Assembly: GCF_007827045.1 (NCBI RefSeq)
Contig: NZ_RPFW01000004.1
Location: 558,001 to 622,000 of the forward strand
Direction: 5' to 3'
Length of the DNA: 64,000 nt
Source of the DNA: Trebonia kvetii
GTDB taxonomy: Bacteria > Actinomycetota > Actinomycetes > Streptosporangiales > Streptosporangiaceae
The first letter of the stretch is position 1, and each line of letters opens with the position of its first letter. The translations under genes were made by a program, and so were the position numbers. Shown piece by piece: positions 39,179 through 46,126 of the stretch. The notes beneath the pieces were generated by a model, which made no database searches, had not been told where the DNA came from, and saw only the letters and a program-made list of their open reading frames with translations.

Positions 39179-40582
39179 GTGGCCGGGGAATCCCCAGCGC
39201 AGCTGAGCGGCCCGCTGACCGGACTCGCCCCGGGCATTCGCGTGGCCGGGTACCTGCTTGAGCAACTCGTCGGCGTGGGCGGGATGGCGGCGGTGTACCG
39301 CGCGCGGGACGAGCGGCTCGGCCGGGTGGTGGCACTGAAGCTGCTGGCTGGCGACGAGTCGGTCAGGAGCAGGTTCGTCCGTGAGGCGCGAGCGGTCGCG
39401 GCGGTTGACCACCCGCACATCATCCCCGTGTACGCGGCGGGCGAGGCAGACGGCGTGCAGTACATCGCGATGCGCTTCGTGGCGGGCGACACCCTGCAGG
39501 GGGTGCTCCGCACCGCGGGAACGCTGACGCCGCGCCGCGCCGCGTCGTTCATCTCCCCAGTGGCGTCCGCCCTGGACGCCGCGCACGCGGCGGGGCTTGT
39601 CCACCGCGACGTCAAGCCGGGCAACATCCTGGTGGACTCCAGGCGCGGCGGCCCCGAGCACGCCTACCTGACCGACTTCGGCATCGCCAGGGCGATGCTG
39701 TCGATGGGCACCCTGACCGTCGCCGGGCAGTTCCTCGGTACCCCGGACTACGCGGCGCCCGAGCAGATCAACGGCCAGCCGGTGGACGGCCGCGCCGACC
39801 AGTACGCCCTCGCCTGCGTGGCCTACGAGATGCTGACAGGCACCGTCCCGTTCCCCAGGGACTCGGCCTGGTCGGTGCTCTACGCCCACCTCAACGAGCC
39901 GCCGCCGCTCGTCACCAGGATCCGCCCGGAACTGCCGCGCGCCCTCCACGACGTGCTGGCCATCGCCCTCGCGAAGTCACCGGACTACCGGTATCCCACC
40001 TGCGGCGACTTCGCCGACGCGCTGCGCCTGGCCCTGGGCCTCGATCACTACGACCCGGCCCGCTTCCCGTCCCAGCCGGGCACCGCCGCCGTGCCGTTGC
40101 CCCCGCAGGGCACCGCGCCCGTGAGGCTACCGACGCCGACCCTCGTCGAACCCAAACCGGAATCCGCCACCCCCGATCCGACACGCCCCTGGACCGCGGT
40201 GATCACCGCGGACCGCGCCTACTACGACAGCGTCCAGGTGGCTGGCGACTCCGACGCGGGCGACATCGACTTCCCCGAGGATTACGCCGAACGACGCATC
40301 CCGCTGACTGGCACCGAGATCCGCATCGGCTGCCGCAGCGCGTCCAAGGGCATCGAGCCGGAGATCGACCTGAAGGGCCCGCCACGGGACCTCGGTGTGT
40401 CCCGCCTGCACGCCAAGCTCGTCCCCACCCCCGACGGCGCCTGGACGGTCGTTGACCTGGACTCGGTGAACGGCATCCAGGTCAACGGTCGTGACGTCAC
40501 ACCGGGCGATCCTGTCCGCCTCGCCCCGGGCGACCACATCCACCTCGGCTCCTGGACCAAGATCACCCTCACCCAGGCTTAA
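39179..40582 (+). CDS. Soluble Ser/Thr kinase with C-terminal degenerate FHA domain
   Basis: PknB-type kinase at about 20-290: VGVGGMAAVYRARD, VALKLLAG (Lys about 55), LVHRDVKPGNIL, TDFGIARAM, GTPDYAAPEQ. All catalytic motifs are intact. A Pro-rich linker and the WTAVITADRAYYDSV segment precede an FHA domain (about 380-465). There the usual Gly-Arg is Gly-Cys (RIGCRS) and NGT is NGI, so phosphothreonine binding may be altered. No membrane helix. GTG 39179 is chosen for the GAGGAGGG just upstream; upstream ATGs lack one. It is the last gene of the cluster and may replace PknG as partner of the second GlnX. Confidence 0.9.
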   Translation: MAGESPAQLSGPLTGLAPGIRVAGYLLEQLVGVGGMAAVYRARDERLGRVVALKLLAGDESVRSRFVREARAVAAVDHPHIIPVYAAGEADGVQYIAMRFVAGDTLQGVLRTAGTLTPRRAASFISPVASALDAAHAAGLVHRDVKPGNILVDSRRGGPEHAYLTDFGIARAMLSMGTLTVAGQFLGTPDYAAPEQINGQPVDGRADQYALACVAYEMLTGTVPFPRDSAWSVLYAHLNEPPPLVTRIRPELPRALHDVLAIALAKSPDYRYPTCGDFADALRLALGLDHYDPARFPSQPGTAAVPLPPQGTAPVRLPTPTLVEPKPESATPDPTRPWTAVITADRAYYDSVQVAGDSDAGDIDFPEDYAERRIPLTGTEIRIGCRSASKGIEPEIDLKGPPRDLGVSRLHAKLVPTPDGAWTVVDLDSVNGIQVNGRDVTPGDPVRLAPGDHIHLGSWTKITLTQA

Positions 40583-40591
40583 CCGGGCCCG

Positions 40592-40987
40592 TCAGGCAGG
40601 GCTGATCGTCTCAATTCCGGCGATCCGCGCCGCCGCTATCAGTTCGATGTCGTAGACGATCATGGCGCGAGCGTTCAGCCGCAGTGCTGTGGCTAGATGA
40701 ATGGCGTCGGCGGATCTCAGGTTGCCGGGCAGGAGCGGCGCCATGATGAGGTCACTGCTCTCGAAATCCACGAGGGAGATCGCCGACAGCACTGCGGAGA
40801 CAGACTCACGCGCGATGTGCTCGGGTCGCCGGTTCGCCGCGCAGTGCATTTGCGTGTGCAGCAGCAGCGAGGCCACCAGCGTGTCGTTGTTATCCCTGAG
40901 CCGTTCGAGTCGATCGGCCAGTTCCGACGACTCCTTCTCCTCGATGACCAGTTTCATCGCCGCTGATGTATCGACGTAGACGATCAC
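40592..40987 (-). CDS. PIN-domain toxin, VapC-type
   Basis: Probable magnesium-dependent RNase of a type II toxin-antitoxin pair. PIN acidic residues are visible: Asp6 in VYVDTSAAMKL, Glu in the first helices, Asp in LRSADAIHLATAL, and Asp in VYDIELIAAA. The 131-residue length fits. The GTG start overlaps the antitoxin stop (GTGA). Its end lies 9 bases from the end of the convergent kinase gene. Confidence 0.88.
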   Translation of the reverse strand: MIVYVDTSAAMKLVIEEKESSELADRLERLRDNNDTLVASLLLHTQMHCAANRRPEHIARESVSAVLSAISLVDFESSDLIMAPLLPGNLRSADAIHLATALRLNARAMIVYDIELIAAARIAGIETISPA

Positions 40988-41253
40988 CTGTCGCCTCGGA
41001 GGTCGGCGATGATATCGCTGGTTGAGATCGGCGCCACCGCTCGGGGGACAGTTCGCAGATCAATCGGTCGGTCCGCCTGCGGCACCCGGACCTTTCCAGC
41101 GATGACCAGGCGCTCGTACACGGTAAGGCCAGGCGGCATCAAGACCGCCGCTACCTCGCCGTGATTGGTCACCTCGATGGTCTCCCCGGCGCTCACCGCT
41201 CGCAGGATCTCTGAGCTGTTGTTCCGCAGCTCCCGGTGGCTGATCGTCCGCAT
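40984..41253 (-). CDS. Phd/YefM-like antitoxin (VapB partner)
   Basis: The N-terminus MRTISHRELRNNSSEILRAV with GETIEVTNHGEVAAVLMPP is the Phd/YefM DNA-binding fold; the C-terminal tail should neutralise the PIN toxin. It is 89 residues. The start ATG 41253 has GGAGGTGAGG upstream and a TACGAT -10 box at 41275-41280 on the minus strand. Autoregulation through this promoter is usual for the family. Confidence 0.88.
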   Translation of the reverse strand: MRTISHRELRNNSSEILRAVSAGETIEVTNHGEVAAVLMPPGLTVYERLVIAGKVRVPQADRPIDLRTVPRAVAPISTSDIIADLRGDR

Positions 41254-41274
41254 GACCTCACCTCCGCCGTAGCA

Positions 41275-41280
41275 ATCGTA
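41275..41280 (-). promoter_or_regulatory. -10 box TACGAT of the antitoxin-toxin operon
   Basis: TACGAT on the minus strand, 21 bases before the ATG, with a Shine-Dalgarno between. Confidence 0.5.
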
Positions 41281-41486
41281 GCACGCACGGCTGACCTGAC
41301 CCGTCAGTACTTCGGCCCGACGAATTCATCGAGTCGCGCGACCGTGTCCCGCCTGACGACCGAGACTTCGGTGCAGCCCTTGGATCCGCGCTCAGCAACG
41401 CGAGTGCACGTTGCCTGACCTCGACGGTGTACATGGGGGAAGTATCACAACGACCACTGACAAACCGTCACTGAGCGTCACACAAA

Positions 41487-41504
41487 GTGCCCCGGGTGCC
41501 CCGG
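41487..41504. repeat. 9-bp tandem duplication at the tRNA 3' end
   Basis: GTGCCCCGG twice in a row; the second copy is the 3' acceptor end of the tRNA with its discriminator base and following CC. Possibly a trace of an old integration, but nothing lies between the copies. Confidence 0.6.
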
Positions 41505-41570
41505 GTGGGATTCGAACCCACACTGGATGGATTTTGAGGCCATGGACTCTACCGATTGGTCTACCGGGGC
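41497..41570 (-). tRNA. tRNA with CAA anticodon (Leu by anticodon) but short variable loop
   Basis: On the minus strand: acceptor GCCCCGG / CCGGGGC with discriminator A and CC following, T arm GTGGG-TTCGAAT-CCCAC, D loop with GG, and anticodon loop CTCAAAA, giving CAA. The variable loop is only five bases (CCAGT), whereas bacterial tRNA-Leu normally has a long arm. The anticodon stem has a C-U mismatch next to the loop, and the D stem has three pairs. It may be a degenerate or specialised tRNA; the amino acid is not certain. Confidence 0.8.
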
Positions 41571-41626
41571 GACTGCTCACCGTCCTGACCGAGGACGGGG
41601 TGCGATGACAATCTACCGGTTCCCGG

Positions 41627-41632
41627 TAGGCT
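41627..41632 (+). promoter_or_regulatory. -10 box TAGGCT of pdtaR, leaderless
   Basis: TAGGCT, six bases, then GTG 41639; no ribosome site. Confidence 0.6.
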
Positions 41633-41638
41633 CTGTGC

Positions 41639-42256
41639 GTGAGCCAGAATGCGTTGCGTGTCGTTATTGCGGAGGATGAGGCGCTGATCCGCCTGGACCT
41701 CAAGGAAATGCTCGAAGAGGAGGGCTACTCGGTCGTCGCCGAGGCCGCCGATGGCGAGGCCGCGGTGGAGAAGGTGACCGCGCTCAAGCCCGACCTCGCC
41801 ATTTTTGACGTGAAGATGCCGGTCCTTGACGGGATTACCGCCGCCGAGCGCATCGCCGAGCACCGGATCGCCCCGGTGGTCATCCTTACCGCGTTCTCTC
41901 AGCGGGAGCTGGTTGAGCGTGCCAGGGACGCCGGCGCGATGGCCTACCTTGTGAAGCCTTTCACAAAGGCGGACCTGGTGCCCGCGATCGAGATGGCCGT
42001 CAGCCGGTACACCGAGATCAAGGCGCTCGACGATGAGGTCAGCACCCTCAAGGACCGCCTCGAGGTGCGCAAGCTCCTCGACCGCGCCAAGGGCCTGCTC
42101 CAGTCCGAGCACGGCATGTCCGAGCCGCAGGCCTTCCGCTGGATCCAGAAGACCTCGATGGACCGCCGCCTGACCATGCGCAAGGTCGCCGAGGCCGTAA
42201 TCGAGGGCACCCTGAACGCCACCGCGAACAAGGAAGAGCCAGAAAAGCCCGAGTAG
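41639..42256 (+). CDS. pdtaR: ANTAR-domain response regulator
   Basis: Response regulator that binds RNA to prevent transcription termination, as known for PdtaR and other ANTAR proteins. Receiver domain at about 7-120: acidic pocket AEDEA, phospho-acceptor Asp57 in AIFDVKMPVLDG, Thr in ILTAFS, and Lys in YLVKPF. A coiled-coil linker leads to the ANTAR helices (DRAKGLLQSEHGMSEPQAF ... RKVAEAVI). GTG 41639 has TAGGCT six bases upstream. Its place next to polA is shared by many actinobacteria. A folded repeat region starts just after the stop. Confidence 0.93.
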   Translation: MSQNALRVVIAEDEALIRLDLKEMLEEEGYSVVAEAADGEAAVEKVTALKPDLAIFDVKMPVLDGITAAERIAEHRIAPVVILTAFSQRELVERARDAGAMAYLVKPFTKADLVPAIEMAVSRYTEIKALDDEVSTLKDRLEVRKLLDRAKGLLQSEHGMSEPQAFRWIQKTSMDRRLTMRKVAEAVIEGTLNATANKEEPEKPE

Positions 42257-42292
42257 GAAGCAAGAAGGAGAGCGGCAGCCCCCAAAGCAGAT

Positions 42293-42331
42293 CCCCCCGG
42301 CTCTGTCCGCCGCAAGGCGGACATCGGGGGG
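42293..42331 (+). terminator. pdtaR terminator with GCAA tetraloop
   Basis: Inner stem GTCCGCC-GCAA-GGCGGAC (42305-42322) inside an outer CCCCCCG/CGGGGGG pairing. Confidence 0.7.
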
Positions 42332-42495
42332 TAGGGGGGTCGTCCCCCCGGGAGATAGTCCTGAGGTGGGCGCCCGATACGATGGCGCTTTCTGCCGTCG
42401 GGCGTCCATCTATCGGGGGGTACGGGGGGTCGTCCCCCCCGGGAGATAGTCCTCAGGTGGGCGCCCGATACGATGGCGCTTTCTGCCGTCGGGCG
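42323..42495. repeat. Tandem duplication of an ~83-bp structured element
   Basis: Copy 1 at 42323-42404 and copy 2 at 42412-42495 differ by a few bases. Each has a GGGGG-TCGT-CCCCC hairpin, then GGGAGATAGTCCT, then a stem CGCCCGA ... TCGGGCG enclosing a TACGAT sequence. No ORF is shared, so an RNA or DNA structure is more likely than coding. Confidence 0.8.
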
Positions 42496-43081
42496 CCAGC
42501 CTCAGGGGACCCGGGGACCCGTTGGTACCGTGTCCGCCTTCCCCGGGCTGACACGTTTTCTACTTGGACCCCCGGGTCCGCTGTCGTTACGTTAGCGACA
42601 TCGAGTCCCAACGGCAAAGCGAAGTTTGCGCGCCCGACCCCTCCGAGTTCCCGGCCGATCCCGCCCCGTTTACCCAGATGAGTCGCCGTTCGTCGGACTT
42701 TGGAACTCATCGTCCCGACTTGGGTCCGGCATAGCGGCTGCGAACTGGGCAATCCTCTGGCAGTTCTGTGACTGCTCTGGATGGCTTCTGATCCTGCGGC
42801 AGCGGAGCGTGGTCGGCCGAACCTTGATAACAATCTCGCAGCGACGGCGTGTCGCGCAGGCGGCCGGCGCGCGACCGGCGTACAAGTCAACCCCTGCCTA
42901 TCCCGATCGAAGAGAATTGGCGGGCTTCTGGCCTCTATCCCGTGAATTCTACCTTGTTTGCATTCACAATCACTTGATAGGCGTGTGCAGGGTGCCAGGC
43001 GGTTCCGCAGGCGGCCGCCTGCCACCGTATTGCCGACGAGCCAAAGCACCGCGTGCGGCGGCGAACGTCGTTGTCCAGCCA

Positions 43082-43087
43082 TAGGAT
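43082..43087 (+). promoter_or_regulatory. -10 box TAGGAT of polA, leaderless
   Basis: TAGGAT, six bases, then GTG 43094; no ribosome site. Confidence 0.6.
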
Positions 43088-43093
43088 CGAACC

Positions 43094-45814
43094 GTGACGG
43101 ACACCCTGCTGCTGCTCGACGGCCACTCCCTGGCCTACCGGGCGTTCTTCGCGCTGCCGGTGGAGAACTTCGCCACCACGACAGGCCAGCCGACGAACGC
43201 GGTCTACGGCTTCACCGCGATGCTGATTAACGTCCTGCGGGACGAGAAACCGACCAGGATCGCCGTCGCCTTCGACCGCAGCGAGCCGACGTTCCGGCAT
43301 GAGCAGTACGTCGAGTACAAGGCCGGCCGCACCAAGGCGCCCGACGAGTTCCGCAGCCAGGTCAGCCTGATCTTCGAGGTACTCGACGCGCTCGGCATCA
43401 GGCACCTGTCCGCGCCCGGCTACGAGGCCGACGACATCATCGCCACCCTCGCCACCCAGGCGGAAGCCGACGGCGAGAACGTGCTGATCGTCACGGGGGA
43501 TCGCGACACCTTCCAGCTGGTGTCCGACAAGACCACCGTTCTCTACAACAGCCGCGGCGTCTCCGACATGAAGCGCTACGACCCGGCTGGCCTGCTGGAG
43601 AAGTACGGCCTCACCCCGGCCCAGTACCCGGACTTCGCCGCGCTGCGCGGCGACCCGAGCGACAACCTGCCGTCCATCCCCGGCGTCGGCGAGAAGACCG
43701 CGACCAAGTGGATCGTCGAGTTCGGCTCGCTCGAGGACCTGGTCAACCGGGTCGATGAGGTCAAGGGCAAGGCCGGCGACGCGCTCCGCGAGCACCTGGG
43801 CAACGTGCTGCGCAACCGCCAGCTCACCACCCTGCTCCGCGACCTGCCCGCCGACGTGGTCGGCGCGGCGCCGCAGGACCTCACCCCGGAGCCCTGGGAC
43901 CGGGAGAAGATCCATCAGCTCTTCGACACCCTCCAGTTCCGCGTGCTGCGCGACCGTCTCTACCAGACCTTCCCGGACGGCCTGCCGGGAGCGGTGCGCA
44001 CGGCCGCCGCGGGCACTGCTTCCCCCGCCGCGGCGAAGCCGACGGCATTCGAGGTCGACGCATCCGTCCTCGGCCCCGAGGAGGTCCCCGGCTGGCTAGC
44101 AGAACACGCATCATCCGAACGGATGGGGCTTGCTCTCGACGGCCAATGGCTGGGCGGCATGGGCCGGGTGACCGGCATCGCGATCGCCGCCCCCGATGGC
44201 ACGGGCGCCTACCTCGACCCGGCCGCGCTCACCCCCGACGACGAGCGCGCCCTGGGGGAGTGGCTGGCGTCGGAGGCTCACCCCAAGGCGCTGCACGACG
44301 CCAAGGGACCCATCCATGCGCTGGCATCGCATGGATACGTTCTGCATGGACTGACCTCAGACACCGCACTCGCCGCATATCTCGCACTGCCCGGCCAGCG
44401 GACCTTCGATCTTGCCGACCTTGCGCTGCGTTACCTCGGCAAGGAGCTGGCCGACCCCGCGGGGGACAACGTGCAGCTCACCCTCGACGGGTCGGGGGAG
44501 GAGGAGGCGGCGTTCGCGCTCGTGCTGCGCGCGCGGGCGACCCTCGACCTCGCCGCCGCGCTCGACGCCGACCTGGAGCGGCGCGGCGCGACCCGGCTGC
44601 TGAACGAGATCGAGCTGCCGCTCGTCACCGTGCTCGCGGAGATGGAGCGGACCGGGATCGCGGCCGACACCGACCACTTCGCGGAGATGTCCGCGACGCT
44701 CTACGGCGAGGTCAAGGCGGCCGAGCAGGCGGCCTACTCGATCGTGGGCCACGAGTTCAACCTCGGCTCGCCCAAGCAGCTGCAGGAGGTCCTGTTCACC
44801 GAGCTCGGCCTGCCGAAGACCAAGAAGATCAAGACCGGCTACACCACGGACTCCGAGGCTCTCGCGAACCTGCTCGCGTCCACCGGCAATCCGGTGCTCG
44901 AGCACCTCATGCACCACCGCGACGTCAGCAAGCTCAAGTCCTTCGTGGACATCCTGACCCTGGCGACCGGGGACGACGGGCGCATCCACACCACGTTCAA
45001 CCAGATGATCGCCGCGACCGGCCGGCTGTCGTCGACCGACCCCAATCTGCAGAACATCCCGATCCGCACCGAGACCGGCCGCCGCATCCGCGAGGGCTTC
45101 ATCGTCGGGCCCGGCTACGAGACGCTGCTGACCGCGGACTACTCGCAGATCGAGCTGCGCATCATGGCCGACCTGTCCGGCGACGAGGCGCTGATGGCGG
45201 CGTTCGAGTCAGGTCACGACTTCCACGCGGCGACCGCCTCCCGGGTGTTCGGCGTAGACCCGCACGAGGTTAGCCCCGAGCAGCGCGCCAAGATCAAGGC
45301 GATGAACTACGGGCTCGCCTACGGCCTGTCCGCGTTCGGCCTGTCGAACCAGCTGCGCATTTCCGTCGAGGAGGCGCGCGGCCTGATGGACGACTACTTC
45401 AAGGAGTTCGGCGGCGTCCGCGACTACCTGCAGTCGATCGTCGCCCAGGCCAGGCTCGACGGTTACACCTCCACGATCATGGGCCGCCGCCGCTACCTGC
45501 CCGACCTCACCTCGGACAACAGGCAGCGCCGCGAGATGGCCGAGCGGATGGCGCTCAACGCGCCGATCCAGGGCTCGGCCGCCGACGTGATCAAGGTGGC
45601 GATGCTTCGTGTCTCCGCAGCGCTGAAGTCATCTGGCCTGAAATCGCGGATGCTGCTCCAGGTCCACGACGAACTGATCTTCGAGGCGGCGCCGGGCGAG
45701 CTCGACGCGCTAACTTCGCTGGTCAAGACCGAGATGGGCGGCGCGACGAGCCTGCGCGTGCCGCTCGAGGTGTCGATCGGCACCGGCCGCAGCTGGGCTG
45801 AGGCCGCCCACTAG
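43094..45814 (+). CDS. polA: DNA polymerase I
   Basis: Repair and Okazaki-fragment polymerase. The 906 residues comprise an N-terminal 5'-3' exonuclease (LLLLDGHSLAYRAFF, YEADDIIATLA, SDNLPSIPGVGEKTA), a middle 3'-5' exonuclease-like domain whose acidic DxE motif is not visible (MGLALDGQW), so proofreading is probably lost, and the polymerase domain. The latter has motif A LTADYSQIELRIMA, motif B KAMNYGLAYGLSAFG and motif C QVHDELIFEA. The middle-domain loss is usual in actinobacteria. GTG start with leaderless-type promoter. Confidence 0.97.
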   Translation: MTDTLLLLDGHSLAYRAFFALPVENFATTTGQPTNAVYGFTAMLINVLRDEKPTRIAVAFDRSEPTFRHEQYVEYKAGRTKAPDEFRSQVSLIFEVLDALGIRHLSAPGYEADDIIATLATQAEADGENVLIVTGDRDTFQLVSDKTTVLYNSRGVSDMKRYDPAGLLEKYGLTPAQYPDFAALRGDPSDNLPSIPGVGEKTATKWIVEFGSLEDLVNRVDEVKGKAGDALREHLGNVLRNRQLTTLLRDLPADVVGAAPQDLTPEPWDREKIHQLFDTLQFRVLRDRLYQTFPDGLPGAVRTAAAGTASPAAAKPTAFEVDASVLGPEEVPGWLAEHASSERMGLALDGQWLGGMGRVTGIAIAAPDGTGAYLDPAALTPDDERALGEWLASEAHPKALHDAKGPIHALASHGYVLHGLTSDTALAAYLALPGQRTFDLADLALRYLGKELADPAGDNVQLTLDGSGEEEAAFALVLRARATLDLAAALDADLERRGATRLLNEIELPLVTVLAEMERTGIAADTDHFAEMSATLYGEVKAAEQAAYSIVGHEFNLGSPKQLQEVLFTELGLPKTKKIKTGYTTDSEALANLLASTGNPVLEHLMHHRDVSKLKSFVDILTLATGDDGRIHTTFNQMIAATGRLSSTDPNLQNIPIRTETGRRIREGFIVGPGYETLLTADYSQIELRIMADLSGDEALMAAFESGHDFHAATASRVFGVDPHEVSPEQRAKIKAMNYGLAYGLSAFGLSNQLRISVEEARGLMDDYFKEFGGVRDYLQSIVAQARLDGYTSTIMGRRRYLPDLTSDNRQRREMAERMALNAPIQGSAADVIKVAMLRVSAALKSSGLKSRMLLQVHDELIFEAAPGELDALTSLVKTEMGGATSLRVPLEVSIGTGRSWAEAAH

Positions 45815-46126
45815 CACTTCTCGCGCGGAACAGTGGGAGAATGGCTGTTGTTAGGGGTAAGGAGTTCAGGGTTCCGTTGGCTGTTGCTGAGTTGTAGCCG
45901 CATTCAATTGACCAGCCAGCGAGAACTACATAACCTGAACTCTGCGCTGTGTCCTCGTGCGGTCTCGTCGCCGTCACCCGGTCCGCTCCAACGGGCCGCC
46001 TGGCTGTGAGGCCGCCGGGGCGTGCCGAGGCCGTGACCGGTCAGGCAAGTCCCGCGCGTTCACTGCATAAGCCCGCCGCGCACACCGCAACATTCATCCC
46101 TGTCCGCATCCGGAGCCCACCAACTC
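45815..46126 (+). promoter_or_regulatory. 312-base leader region of rpsA with inverted repeat
   Basis: No gene. AGTTCAGG(G)TT (45863-45873) pairs with AACCTGAACT (45932-45941), and inside it TGGCTG pairs with CAGCCA. The segment is less GC-rich than its neighbours. It could be an operator or a folded mRNA leader of rpsA. Confidence 0.4.

Larger units (their letters stand above)
42257..43093. other. 837-base non-coding gap between pdtaR and polA
   Basis: Left part: terminator and the duplicated structured element. Right part (about 42600-43060) is less GC-rich than its surroundings and holds only frames with atypical composition and no ribosome site. It might be a gene remnant or untranslated RNA; I cannot tell. 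Confidence 0.5.

Noticed and set aside
41487-41504. Integrated element at the tRNA 3' end
   Set aside because: The duplicated 9-mer is directly tandem, with no integrase or cargo between copies; the PIN toxin pair lies outside it.
41411-41608. Plus-strand frame containing GGIRTHTG
   Set aside because: Overlaps the tRNA on the opposite strand; this is the well-known false protein from antisense tRNA sequence.
42626-43084. 152-codon plus-strand frame before polA
   Set aside because: No ribosome site or leaderless box, unusual Trp/Cys/Arg composition, no motif; kept only as a note on the gap.
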